Part shown: positions 54,494 through 64,000 of the stretch, piece after piece
Layout: each line of letters starts with the position of its first letter
Position numbering within the stretch: position 1 is the first letter of the stretch
From: Candidatus Roseilinea mizusawaensis
GTDB lineage: Bacteria; Chloroflexota; Anaerolineae; J036; Brachytrichaceae
NCBI GenBank assembly: GCA_016841965.1
Contig: JAEANN010000054.1
Span: 186,001-250,000 of the forward strand
Reading direction: 5' to 3'
DNA length: 64,000 nt
Notes under the pieces: model-generated
Told to the model about the DNA's origin: nothing
Databases searched by the model: none
The model's input: only the letters and a program-made list of their open reading frames with translations
Translations under genes and position numbers: made by a program

Positions 54494-56251
54494 TTAGTCC
54501 ACAATCTTGATGTGCAGCTCTTTGAGCTGCTTATCGTAGACCGGCGACGGCGCGCCGGCCATCACGTCCATAGCCTGCTGATTCTTCGGGAAGGCGATCA
54601 CTTCGCGAATATTCGGCTCGTCGCAGAACAGCATAGTCAGGCGGTCGACGCCAGGGGCAATGCCGCCATGGGGGGGCGCGCCATACTCGAACGCTTCCAA
54701 CAAATGCCCGAACTTGCGCCGCGCGTCTTCCATCTCCAGGCCGATCAAGCGCATGATGATCTCTTGAATGTCGCGGCGGTGAATTCGGACGCTGCCACCG
54801 CCGACTTCGTAACCATTGCACACCAGGTCATACTGCTTGCTGAGCACTTTGCCCGGCTCGCTCTCCAGCATGGGGATGAACTCGTCTTTCGGCGCAGTGA
54901 ACATGTGGTGCGAGGGGTCCCAGCGATTTTCTTCTTCGTTCCACTCAAAGAGCGGGAAGTCCACGATCCAGGCGAACGCCAGCACGCCGGGGTCGGCCAG
55001 TTTGAGCCGGCGGCCCATCTCCAACCGCAACTCGCTCATCACCTCGTTGACCACTGTGGGCGTGTCGGCCACCAGCATGAGCAGGTCGCCGGGATGTGAG
55101 CCGGCAGCAGCCAGAATGGCAGCTTTCTCGGCGTCACCTAGTTTAGCGCCGGCGCCCTGGCTGCGAATGCCGCTTTCGTCATGCACCAGCGTGACCAGAC
55201 CTTTAGCGCCTTCGCGCTTGGCGAACTCGGTCAATTCGTCAATCTGTTTGCGGGTGTAGTTGCCGCAGCCGGGCGCAACCAGCCCTTTGACCATCGGCGC
55301 GCCGGCGAAGACATTAAAAGCCGAGCCGCGCGTCGCCGCTGTCACATCGAACAACTCCAGGCCAAAGCGCAAGTCGGGCTTGTCGTTGCCGTATTTGGCG
55401 ATCACTTCGGCGTACGAAAGACGCTTGAAGGGTTTGAACAGCAATTGCTTGCCGACATGCTGTTCGACAAATTCGGTGAGCAGCCCCTCTACCAGATCAA
55501 GCACGTCATCGCGGTCAACAAAGCTCATTTCGATGTCGAGCTGGGTGAATTCGGGTTGACGGTCGGCGCGCTGATCTTCGTCGCGGAAGCAGCGGGCAAT
55601 CTGGAAGTAACGTTCGACGCCGGCCACTTGCAAGAGTTGCTTGAGCTGCTGGGGACTTTGCGGCAGGGCGTAGAAAGTTCCCGGATAGATACGGCTGGGC
55701 ACCAGATAGTCGCGCGCGCCTTCGGGCGTGGTCTTGAACAGAATGGGCGTTTCAATCTCCAGAAATCCGCGCGCGTCGAGATAATCGCGGATGAACTTGC
55801 AGAAGCGATGGCGCATGGCCAAATTGCGCTGCATGCGTTCGCGGCGCAGGTCAAGGTAACGATACTTCAGGCGCAGGGTCTCGTCCACGTCGCGAGCATC
55901 ACTATCGATCAGGAAGGGTGGCGTTTTGGCCGGGTTGAGAATTTCCACGGCATCGGCCATCACTTCGATATCGCCAGTAGCCATGCGCGGGTTGTGCATG
56001 CCTTCGGGGCGCAATTGCACCTTGCCCTGGACTTGCACCACAAACTCGCTGCGCAGCGACTCGCCAAGTTTGAACTGCTCTGGCGTCACGTTGGCCGGGT
56101 TGATAACCACCTGGGCAATGCCCCAGCGATCGCGCAGATCGATGAAGATGACGCCGCCATGGTCGCGCCGACGGTGCACCCAGCCGGCGAGTGTGACACA
56201 GTGTCCGGCATGCTCAGCCCTTAACTCGCCACATCGATGTGTCTTGAACAT
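54494..56251 (-). CDS. aspS: Aspartyl-tRNA synthetase, predicted non-discriminating
   Basis: A 585-residue class II bacterial-type AspRS. The N-terminal anticodon-binding domain ([19 protein letters not shown]) is followed by motif 2 ([20 protein letters not shown]), a GAD insertion near 290-400 and motif 3 (GVDRLTMLF). In the anticodon loop it has RRRDH31GG and RPEG84, residues known from non-discriminating enzymes, where discriminating ones have RRRDLG. It should therefore charge both tRNA-Asp and tRNA-Asn, leaving GatCAB to amidate Asp-tRNA(Asn). GatC and gatA lie downstream. The leader contains an Asn/Asp-rich peptide and a terminator, suggesting attenuation control. Confidence 0.96.
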   Translation of the reverse strand: MFKTHRCGELRAEHAGHCVTLAGWVHRRRDHGGVIFIDLRDRWGIAQVVINPANVTPEQFKLGESLRSEFVVQVQGKVQLRPEGMHNPRMATGDIEVMADAVEILNPAKTPPFLIDSDARDVDETLRLKYRYLDLRRERMQRNLAMRHRFCKFIRDYLDARGFLEIETPILFKTTPEGARDYLVPSRIYPGTFYALPQSPQQLKQLLQVAGVERYFQIARCFRDEDQRADRQPEFTQLDIEMSFVDRDDVLDLVEGLLTEFVEQHVGKQLLFKPFKRLSYAEVIAKYGNDKPDLRFGLELFDVTAATRGSAFNVFAGAPMVKGLVAPGCGNYTRKQIDELTEFAKREGAKGLVTLVHDESGIRSQGAGAKLGDAEKAAILAAAGSHPGDLLMLVADTPTVVNEVMSELRLEMGRRLKLADPGVLAFAWIVDFPLFEWNEEENRWDPSHHMFTAPKDEFIPMLESEPGKVLSKQYDLVCNGYEVGGGSVRIHRRDIQEIIMRLIGLEMEDARRKFGHLLEAFEYGAPPHGGIAPGVDRLTMLFCDEPNIREVIAFPKNQQAMDVMAGAPSPVYDKQLKELHIKIVD

Positions 56252-56277
56252 GTGCCTTGCTCCTCATTTTTAGTGCC

Positions 56278-56305
56278 AAAAAAAAGCCGCCTGGTGGGGC
56301 GGCTT
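56278..56305 (-). terminator. Intrinsic terminator in the aspS leader
   Basis: On the minus strand AAGCCGCC-CCACCA-GGCGGCTT is followed by an uninterrupted T-tract (eight T in total, two of them in the stem). The tract ends 27 bases before the aspS ATG, too close for a separate promoter in between, so aspS must be transcribed through this terminator. Confidence 0.88.
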
Positions 56306-56377
56306 CCGTCTCTACGCTGCTGCTCGCTGTGTGTTGCGCGCGACAGATCTAGCGACGCCCCGCTTAGCGGGCGGCGT
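56278..56377 (-). promoter_or_regulatory. Predicted ribosome-mediated transcription attenuator of aspS
   Basis: Three alternative pairings are visible on the minus strand. Segment 1 (56377-56367, ACGCCGCCCGC) pairs with segment 2 (56363-56355, GCGGGGCGT) over 9 bp with a 2-base bulge and UAA, the leader stop codon, as loop. Segment 2 can instead pair through GGGGCG with CGCCCC in segment 3, the 5' arm and loop of the terminator. Stalling on the Asn/Asp codons would cover segment 1, free segment 2 and block the terminator. Ribosome release at the UAA would mask segment 2 and allow termination. Confidence 0.72.
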
Positions 56378-56420
56378 TATTGTCGTCGTTGTTATTGGCG
56401 CGCAGAATTCGTGCAAACAT
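56364..56420 (-). CDS. aspS leader peptide rich in Asn and Asp
   Basis: An 18-codon frame encodes MFARILRANNNDDNNAAR. Residues 9-15 are Asn-Asn-Asn-Asp-Asp-Asn-Asn, exactly the two amino acids whose tRNAs a non-discriminating AspRS charges. The frame ends at a TAA in the loop of a hairpin and is followed by an intrinsic terminator before aspS. It starts 49 bases after the guaB stop codon. No strong ribosome-binding site precedes the ATG; a TATCAT hexamer 8 bases upstream might be the -10 box of a promoter, giving a leaderless or nearly leaderless transcript. Confidence 0.7.
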   Translation of the reverse strand: MFARILRANNNDDNNAAR

Positions 56421-56469
56421 TGTGGGATATGATACCGCAAATCCACGCGGGCAAATCTGGGAGCTATCT

Positions 56470-57915
56470 TTACTGTAGGGCGACATCGTGCGCGCCGCTT
56501 TCGGCCCGGCCCGCCGCGGTGATCGGGACAAACTCGGCTTTGTCCCACAACTCGGCGATCGTCGCCGCGCCGGCATAGCTCAGACCAGAGCGCAGCCCGC
56601 CGACCAGTTGATAGACGATGTCTTTCGCCGGCCCGCGCGCCGGCACCATGGCCTCCACACCTTCGGGGACCACTTGCTCCCAGTCGTCGGGATCGACCTC
56701 GCGGCCGCGCTCGATTTCTTGGCGGTCGATGTTGGCTGTCAACGAAGCCATACCGCGCACGACTTTGTAGCGTTGGCCGTTGCGCACGACGCTGGCGCCG
56801 GGAGCTTCATCGGTGCCGGCCAGCAGGCTGCCCAACATCACTGTGCTGGCGCCGGCGGCCAGCGCCTTGGTAATATCCCCAGAGGTGCGGATGCCGCCAT
56901 CAGCAATGATGGGCACACCTAGCGCGCGGGCGGCCTCGGCACACTCCATAACAGCCTGAAGTTGCGGCACGCCAAAGCCAGTGACGATGCGGGTAATGCA
57001 GATCGAGCCAGCGCCCACACCCACCTTGACTGCATCGGCTCCGGCTTCCACCATATCGCGCACGCCCTCGGCGGTTGCCACATTGCCGCCAATAATGTCC
57101 ACTTGCGGGAAGCGCTGCTTGAGATTGCGCACCATATCTAGCGCATTGTCCGAGTGGCCATGTGCAATATCTACCACCAGCGCGTCGGCGCCGGCGTTCA
57201 CACAGGCTACTGCTCGATCCATATCGGAGGGCCGCACGCCAATTGCGGCCGCCACCCGCAAACGCCCGCGGGCGTCTTTGGTGGCGTTGGGCCACTGTTC
57301 CAGCTTGGCGATATCCTGAGCGGTGATCAGCCCGCACAGGCGGCCGTGCTCGTCGAGCACCGGCAATTTCTCGATGCGATGCCGATGCAGAATGTCACGT
57401 GCTGTCTCGAGGGTGGTGTCTTCGTCTGCCACAATTAAGCGATCGCGTGGAGTCATCACTTCGACTACAGGGCGGTTGGGATTGCGCTCGAACATCACAT
57501 CGCGGTTGGTCACCAGACCCAACACGTCATCGTGTGGGCCGGTGACGACTAGGCCGCCGATGTGGTGCTCGTCCATACAGGCGCGGGCATCCTGTACAGT
57601 GGCGCTGGCCGGCAGCTTGTAGGGCCGCTCGACCAGGAATCCCTCGGTGCGTTTGACGCGCTGAACTTCGGCTGCCTGGCGCTCGATAGTCATGAAACGA
57701 TGAATGACGCCCAGACCGCCCAGCCGCGCCATGGTGCGCGCCATCATCGCTTCGGTCACGGTGTCCATGTTTGACGAGATGATGGGAATGTTCAGCGCAA
57801 TATTGCGGCTGAACCAGGTGCGCGTGTTAACAGCGTGGCGCGAGCGAACGGGCGATCGTTTCGGGACAAGCAACACGTCGTCAAAGGTCAGCGCCGGCTG
57901 TTGGCGTAGTTTCAT
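56470..57915 (-). CDS. guaB: IMP dehydrogenase
   Basis: GuaB oxidises IMP to XMP, the committing step to GTP. The 481-residue protein begins [20 protein letters not shown]. Two CBS motifs (about 95-210) are inserted in the barrel. The catalytic loop is [18 protein letters not shown] with the active Cys, followed by [19 protein letters not shown] and the flap RGMASLTAN. Length is normal. It lies upstream of the aspS leader on the same strand and is divergent from the penicillin-binding-protein gene. Confidence 0.97.
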   Translation of the reverse strand: MKLRQQPALTFDDVLLVPKRSPVRSRHAVNTRTWFSRNIALNIPIISSNMDTVTEAMMARTMARLGGLGVIHRFMTIERQAAEVQRVKRTEGFLVERPYKLPASATVQDARACMDEHHIGGLVVTGPHDDVLGLVTNRDVMFERNPNRPVVEVMTPRDRLIVADEDTTLETARDILHRHRIEKLPVLDEHGRLCGLITAQDIAKLEQWPNATKDARGRLRVAAAIGVRPSDMDRAVACVNAGADALVVDIAHGHSDNALDMVRNLKQRFPQVDIIGGNVATAEGVRDMVEAGADAVKVGVGAGSICITRIVTGFGVPQLQAVMECAEAARALGVPIIADGGIRTSGDITKALAAGASTVMLGSLLAGTDEAPGASVVRNGQRYKVVRGMASLTANIDRQEIERGREVDPDDWEQVVPEGVEAMVPARGPAKDIVYQLVGGLRSGLSYAGAATIAELWDKAEFVPITAAGRAESGAHDVALQ

Positions 57916-57967
57916 AGATCACTGTCACTCCTTCGCAATTGGATTGGGCCAGGGCGGCCAGCAAGCA

Positions 57968-57996
57968 TTCATGCTAGCATATCGGCTGGTTATAAT
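57968..57996 (+). promoter_or_regulatory. Candidate promoter of the penicillin-binding-protein gene
   Basis: A perfect TATAAT at 57991-57996 is preceded at 17 bp by TTCATG (57968-57973), a modest -35 match. It lies in the 185-bp divergent gap to guaB. Confidence 0.6.
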
Positions 57997-58100
57997 CTCC
58001 GCCGCATCGTGTGTGGCCGGGCTGTGCTCGTCTGGATAGCCGCCCCCTTTGCTGTAAGCCCGGACGCATGCGCGGTTTGAGCGCCGATTCACGCAAGCCT

Positions 58101-61100
58101 ATGAATGCCAATCACTTGATTTCCATGCGCCACCACCGGCGGCACAAGTCGCATCACAGCGTGGCTAAAAAGCTGTTGCAAGTGGCGCTGATCGCCGGCA
58201 TCATTTTTGCCATTGTCAGCGTCAGCGTGCCGGCAGCGGCTTTTGCAGCAGCAGCAGCCGTCTACAACGCCTTTACCGCCGATCTGCCCGATCCCTCCCA
58301 GATCGTCAAGGTTCAGAGCGATTTCCAGACCAGCAAACTATACGACCGCACCGGCAAGCTGTTGTACGAGATCATCGATCCCACCGGGGGGGACCGGCAA
58401 TGGGCACCATTCGACGAGATCTCGCCGTTTCTGCGTTGCGCCACTGTCGCCAACGAAGACCGTCGTTTCTACGAGACGGAAGGGATCGACATTCGCGGCC
58501 TGGCGCGCGCGCTGGTGAATAATTTGCAGGGTGGCCCCACCCAAGGCGCGTCGAATATCGCGCAGCAATTGGTCAAGAACGTCATCACTCCACCTGAAGA
58601 GCGGGCCGGCCCCAAACGCACGCTTACCGTCAAAGTGCGCGAGGCGTTGCTGGCCATGGAGGTCAGCCGGCGCTACGAGAAGAAAACCTTGCTGGAGTGG
58701 TACGTGAACACCAACTTCTACGGCAACCTGGCGTATGGAATCGAGGCGGCGGCGCGGGTCTACTTTAACAAGAGTGCACGCGACCTGACGCTGGCCGAAG
58801 CGGCCATGCTGGCGCCCATCCCGCAGTTTCCTAAGCTCAACCCTTTCGACAATCCAACCAGCGCCAAAGATCGGCAGGCCATCACGCTGGACGCGATGGT
58901 GCAGGCAACACGCGACAGCGTGCCAGACTGCAACGTGACGCCACAGATGGCGACAGTCGCCAAACGCGAAACGCTCAAGTTGTCGAATCGCCAGGAACGT
59001 TTCAATATTCTCGCCCCGCACTTCTCCGTGTTCGCGCGCGACCGCGCCATCGAGCTGTTGGGCGATCATCTGGGCATTGGCATCGACGCCGCCACACAAC
59101 TCGTCAACCGGGGTGGCCTGAAGATCTACACCACGCTCGACCTGGACGCCGACACCGAAATCCGGCGCATGGCCAATGCGCGCATCGCTGCCTTGCAGGC
59201 AGAGGGGAAGAATGTCAACAACGCCTCGGTCGTGGTGATCAAACCCGATACAGGCGAAGTGATCGCCATGGTGGGCAGCCTGGATTACTTCAATGACGCC
59301 ATCGACGGCAAATTCAACGTAGCGACCGGCTTGCGCCAACCCGGCTCATCGTTCAAGCCGATCGTGTACCTGGAGTTGTTGCGTCAGGGAGGATCGCCGG
59401 CCACGCTGTTCTGGGACGTGCGCACAGCCTTCGATGTGGGCGGGCTGGCGCCTTACACGCCGGAGAACTACGACCGCAAGTACCACGGGCCGGTGCGCAT
59501 GAGGCAGGCGCTGGCACGTTCGTACAACATTCCTGCTGTTGATGCCCTGAACCGCGTCGGCATCGGCAATGCGCTGCGCACAGCCCACAAATTGGGCATC
59601 AACGACCTGGACAAAGGCTTGCAGTTCTATGGGTTGGCGCTGGTGTTGGGCAGCGGCGAGGTCAAGCTGCTGGATATGACCTACGTGTACGCCACCTTTG
59701 CGAATGGCGGCTCGATGATTGGCGCGCCGCGCCCGGCCAATCTAAAACGCGCCGGCTACCGCGACCTGGACCCGGCGGTGATTGTGCGCGTCGAAGACGC
59801 CAGGGGCAATGTGTTGTACCAGTACCAGCCGGCGGTCAATCCCAACCTGCTGGGGCCAAACAGCGCACAATTGACCTATTTGATCACCAGTATGTTGAGC
59901 GACCCCCAGGCGCGCGCAGCGGCGTTCGGGTATCCCAGCGTGCTCGACTTGAGCGGAGGCCGGCCAGCAGCCGTCAAGACCGGCACCACCAACGACAACA
60001 AAGATAACTGGACGATGGGCTATACCCCCGACTATGTGGTGGGTGTATGGGTCGGCAACACCGACAACAGCCCCATGAACCGCAGCGTCACCGGCCTGAC
60101 CGGCGCAGCGCCTATCTGGAACGATGTAATGGAGTACTTGCACCGCGACCGGCCTGTTCAATACTTCGTCCAGCCGCCAGGTCTGCTGGAAATGACCGTG
60201 TGTGAGATTGATGGCCTGAAGGCAAACGGCGTGTGCCCCGGCGTGCGCGAACTGTTTGTGCCCGGCAGCGAGCCAACCCAGGAGAGCACCCTGGTGCAGA
60301 AATTCCCCATCAACCGCGAGACGGGCCGGCTGGCCTTGCCCGGCACCCCGCCAGAACTGGTCGAAGAACGCGTGATGTATGTCTTTCCGCCACAGGCGCA
60401 AGACTGGTGGATGTCGCTCAGCGACGAAGACAAGCAGAAGTATCCCCAGCCGCCGGCTGAGTTTGACCTGCAATACGGTGGCGTGGCGGCAGCCAGTGGC
60501 GATGTCGCCATCATCTCGCCGGCCAACGGCGGTTACGTCAGCGGCCTGTTGGCAGCCGAGAACGGCGGCAACATCGAAATTCGCGGCAATGCCAAAGGCG
60601 GCGACTGGATGTCCTATCGCATCTCCATCGGCGCCGGCTACGACGTGCCGCCCGAAGGCTGGGTGCAGATCGGCCCTGATCACGGCGAACAGGTGGACAA
60701 TAACCTGTTGGAACTTTGGAACGTGTCCGGTTTCCAGCCGGGCGTGTACAGCATCCGGCTGACCCGCTTCGAGCGCAACGGCACAGCCACCGACGCCGTC
60801 GTGCAAGTCACGCTCGACAACACCGCCCCGACCATCAAACTGATCCAACCCCAGGACAGCGAGTTCTTTGACATCAAGCAGGATGAATGGGTCGATGTGA
60901 ACGCCCAGGTGCAAGACGACCACACCATCAGCCGCGTCGAGTTCTTCACGAATAGCGCCCCAGATACGCCCTTTGTGGTTAAGACGGTTGCGCCCTTTAG
61001 CGTGAAATGGACCATCCCACGCGGCACGAGCGGCACCGTCGAGTTCTGGGCGGTGGCATACGATGGAGCCGGCAACAAGACCGAAAGCGCGCGGGTCAGA

Positions 61101-61121
61101 GCAGTGCTCGGCGTGCGCTAG
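58101..61121 (+). CDS. Class A penicillin-binding protein
   Basis: A bifunctional cell-wall synthase of about 1006 residues. After a His/Arg-rich cytoplasmic tail and one membrane helix (LLQVALIAGIIFAIVSVSVP), the glycosyltransferase domain has ANEDRRFYETEGIDIRGLAR and QGASNIAQQLVKN. The transpeptidase domain has SSFK (PGSSFKPIVYLELL), SYN and KTGTT. The C-terminal 250 residues carry two Ig-like domains (ISPANGGYVSGLLAAENGGN and TAPTIKLIQPQDSEFF), longer than in most family members. The start is uncertain: ATGs at 58068, 58101 and 58125 all lack a clear ribosome-binding site. Confidence 0.95.
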   Translation: MNANHLISMRHHRRHKSHHSVAKKLLQVALIAGIIFAIVSVSVPAAAFAAAAAVYNAFTADLPDPSQIVKVQSDFQTSKLYDRTGKLLYEIIDPTGGDRQWAPFDEISPFLRCATVANEDRRFYETEGIDIRGLARALVNNLQGGPTQGASNIAQQLVKNVITPPEERAGPKRTLTVKVREALLAMEVSRRYEKKTLLEWYVNTNFYGNLAYGIEAAARVYFNKSARDLTLAEAAMLAPIPQFPKLNPFDNPTSAKDRQAITLDAMVQATRDSVPDCNVTPQMATVAKRETLKLSNRQERFNILAPHFSVFARDRAIELLGDHLGIGIDAATQLVNRGGLKIYTTLDLDADTEIRRMANARIAALQAEGKNVNNASVVVIKPDTGEVIAMVGSLDYFNDAIDGKFNVATGLRQPGSSFKPIVYLELLRQGGSPATLFWDVRTAFDVGGLAPYTPENYDRKYHGPVRMRQALARSYNIPAVDALNRVGIGNALRTAHKLGINDLDKGLQFYGLALVLGSGEVKLLDMTYVYATFANGGSMIGAPRPANLKRAGYRDLDPAVIVRVEDARGNVLYQYQPAVNPNLLGPNSAQLTYLITSMLSDPQARAAAFGYPSVLDLSGGRPAAVKTGTTNDNKDNWTMGYTPDYVVGVWVGNTDNSPMNRSVTGLTGAAPIWNDVMEYLHRDRPVQYFVQPPGLLEMTVCEIDGLKANGVCPGVRELFVPGSEPTQESTLVQKFPINRETGRLALPGTPPELVEERVMYVFPPQAQDWWMSLSDEDKQKYPQPPAEFDLQYGGVAAASGDVAIISPANGGYVSGLLAAENGGNIEIRGNAKGGDWMSYRISIGAGYDVPPEGWVQIGPDHGEQVDNNLLELWNVSGFQPGVYSIRLTRFERNGTATDAVVQVTLDNTAPTIKLIQPQDSEFFDIKQDEWVDVNAQVQDDHTISRVEFFTNSAPDTPFVVKTVAPFSVKWTIPRGTSGTVEFWAVAYDGAGNKTESARVRAVLGVR

Positions 61122-61235
61122 CGCGCCGGGCGGACGATACGCGCGAGGATATGCCTGACGATACGCGCCATGTTTTGCGGTTAATGATGGCCCCCCACCT
61201 CGCCGCGAAGGCGGATCGGCGGATCCGCAATGCAC

Positions 61236-61263
61236 TTGACAAGCATCGGCCTTTGCGTATTCT
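61236..61263 (+). promoter_or_regulatory. Candidate gltB promoter
   Basis: TTGACA (61236-61241) and TATTCT (61258-61263) are separated by 16 bp. It is 395 bp before the gltB start codon. Confidence 0.55.
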
Positions 61264-61493
61264 TGCCCGTTTAATACGCTGGGCTGGCCGAGCCAACAGT
61301 ACACAGATCACCCGCGGATAACGGCCAGGACGCCGTTTCCTAGCGTGGCCGTTCGACGCGCCAACATGACGCCGGCCAGGTGTATGCCGAAAGTTGTGTA
61401 AATTCTTGGCGCAAAACGAATCATGCGCCACTTTGATACAAAAATCCAGACACCGCCCGACTTAAGCGGCCAATCTCAAACCAACCGGTCAAC

Positions 61494-61537
61494 GCCATTG
61501 CAAGGCCATTGACAGGCCATTGACAAGCCATTGACAG
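61494..61537. repeat. Four 11-bp tandem repeats GCCATTGACAG upstream of gltB
   Basis: Copies start at 61494, 61505, 61516 and 61527; the first is GCCATTGCAAG and the third GCCATTGACAA. On the minus strand they read CTGTCAATGGC. One-helical-turn spacing suggests binding of a response-regulator-type activator, but slippage is a simple alternative. Confidence 0.7.
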
Positions 61538-61657
61538 GCGCGCGTTGGCTGCATCGGCAAGATGCGTGCTGTGGGTAAGCGCGCCAACAGACGCGCAGCA
61601 AGTGCAGCAACGTCGGGCAGCAAGCTGGAATTGGTAGTGGCACCGAAAGGTGGAAAC

Positions 61658-64000
<2,343 letters not shown>

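Larger units (their letters stand above)
61122..61657. other. Long leader region of gltB
   Basis: This 536-bp gap holds a good promoter at 61236-61263, which would give gltB a leader of nearly 390 bases. An 8-bp stem AACGGCCA/TGGCCGTT (61320-61327, 61346-61353) and a 4-copy 11-bp tandem repeat at 61494-61537 lie inside it. No intact gene is seen. Near 61130-61170 GACGATACGCGC occurs twice. Confidence 0.6.

Noticed and set aside
56252-56470. T-box riboswitch upstream of aspS
   Set aside because: I looked for the conserved T-box bulge (TGGNACCGCG) and a specifier loop and found neither. The translated Asn/Asp leader explains the terminator better.
61423-61512. Short frame of 29 codons with four Gln before gltB, as a possible leader peptide
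   Set aside because: The Gln codons are scattered, the frame ends inside the tandem repeat, and no terminator lies between it and gltB.

Overview
The window is 64 kb of high-GC bacterial chromosome. It most resembles Chloroflexota of the Anaerolineae and related classes. This placement is inferred from gene content and style, with no database search behind it: secreted proteins ending in a hydrophobic (F/Y)(L/M)P(L/V) tail, an F420-type flavin enzyme, a free-standing methylmalonyl-CoA mutase large chain, GatCAB-dependent Asn/Gln-tRNA synthesis, and very frequent GCCGGC palindromes. Gene density is high, and most genes are housekeeping or transport genes. Four short stretches hold decayed genes.

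Layout. 1-4918 (minus): end of an ArsP/YraQ-type permease, its ArsR regulator, and a complete phosphate operon pstS-pstC-pstA-pstB preceded by a four-copy 11-bp Pho-box-like array. 5020-7784: the C-terminal stump of a NarX-type kinase, molybdate genes modA-modB (minus), and a NarL-type response regulator. 7837-11479 (plus): rpsU, yqeY, a 7TM-HD cyclic-di-AMP phosphodiesterase and ybeY. 11571-16802 (minus): a very large secreted beta-helix/Ig-repeat protein. 17280-21386: a four-PAS, two-GAF kinase fused to a receiver and LuxR domain, with key phosphorelay residues replaced. 21727-30956: metabolic genes (alcohol dehydrogenase, RidA, six-hairpin glycosidase, patatin, oxidoreductase, methyltransferase, NAD-binding protein) and a CbiO pseudogene. 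30988-34487 (minus): a sugar ABC transporter whose two permeases are fused. 34833-42414: dnaK, cyclase, methyltransferase, flavin enzyme, CBS protein, mutase and a sugar-nucleotide decarboxylase. 42415-44667: a remnant zone with transposase scraps, palindromes and one intact toxin-antitoxin pair. 44668-50093 (minus): phosphoribosyltransferase, thpR, a von Willebrand/solute-binding protein, a LuxR regulator and an aminotransferase. 50175-57915 (minus): sugar nucleotidyltransferase, gatA, gatC, bactofilin, ftsB-like, tRNA-Leu, aspS and guaB. 58101-64000 (plus): a class A penicillin-binding protein and the start of gltB.

Most interesting point. Between guaB and aspS lies an 18-codon open reading frame whose peptide contains Asn-Asn-Asn-Asp-Asp-Asn-Asn. 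A hairpin overlaps its stop codon, and a strong intrinsic terminator sits 27 bases before the aspS start. This has the layout of a ribosome-mediated transcription attenuator. The aspartyl-tRNA synthetase it precedes carries His31, a mark of the non-discriminating type that charges both tRNA-Asp and tRNA-Asn. The amidotransferase genes gatC and gatA, which finish Asn-tRNA(Asn), lie just downstream. The leader could therefore sense both products of one pathway. I know of no described aspS attenuator of this kind.

Other leads: matching ATTC-N8-GAAT operators in front of arsR and the permease; the degenerate kinase-receiver fusion; and strong stem-loops placed directly after the binding-protein gene in two separate ABC operons.
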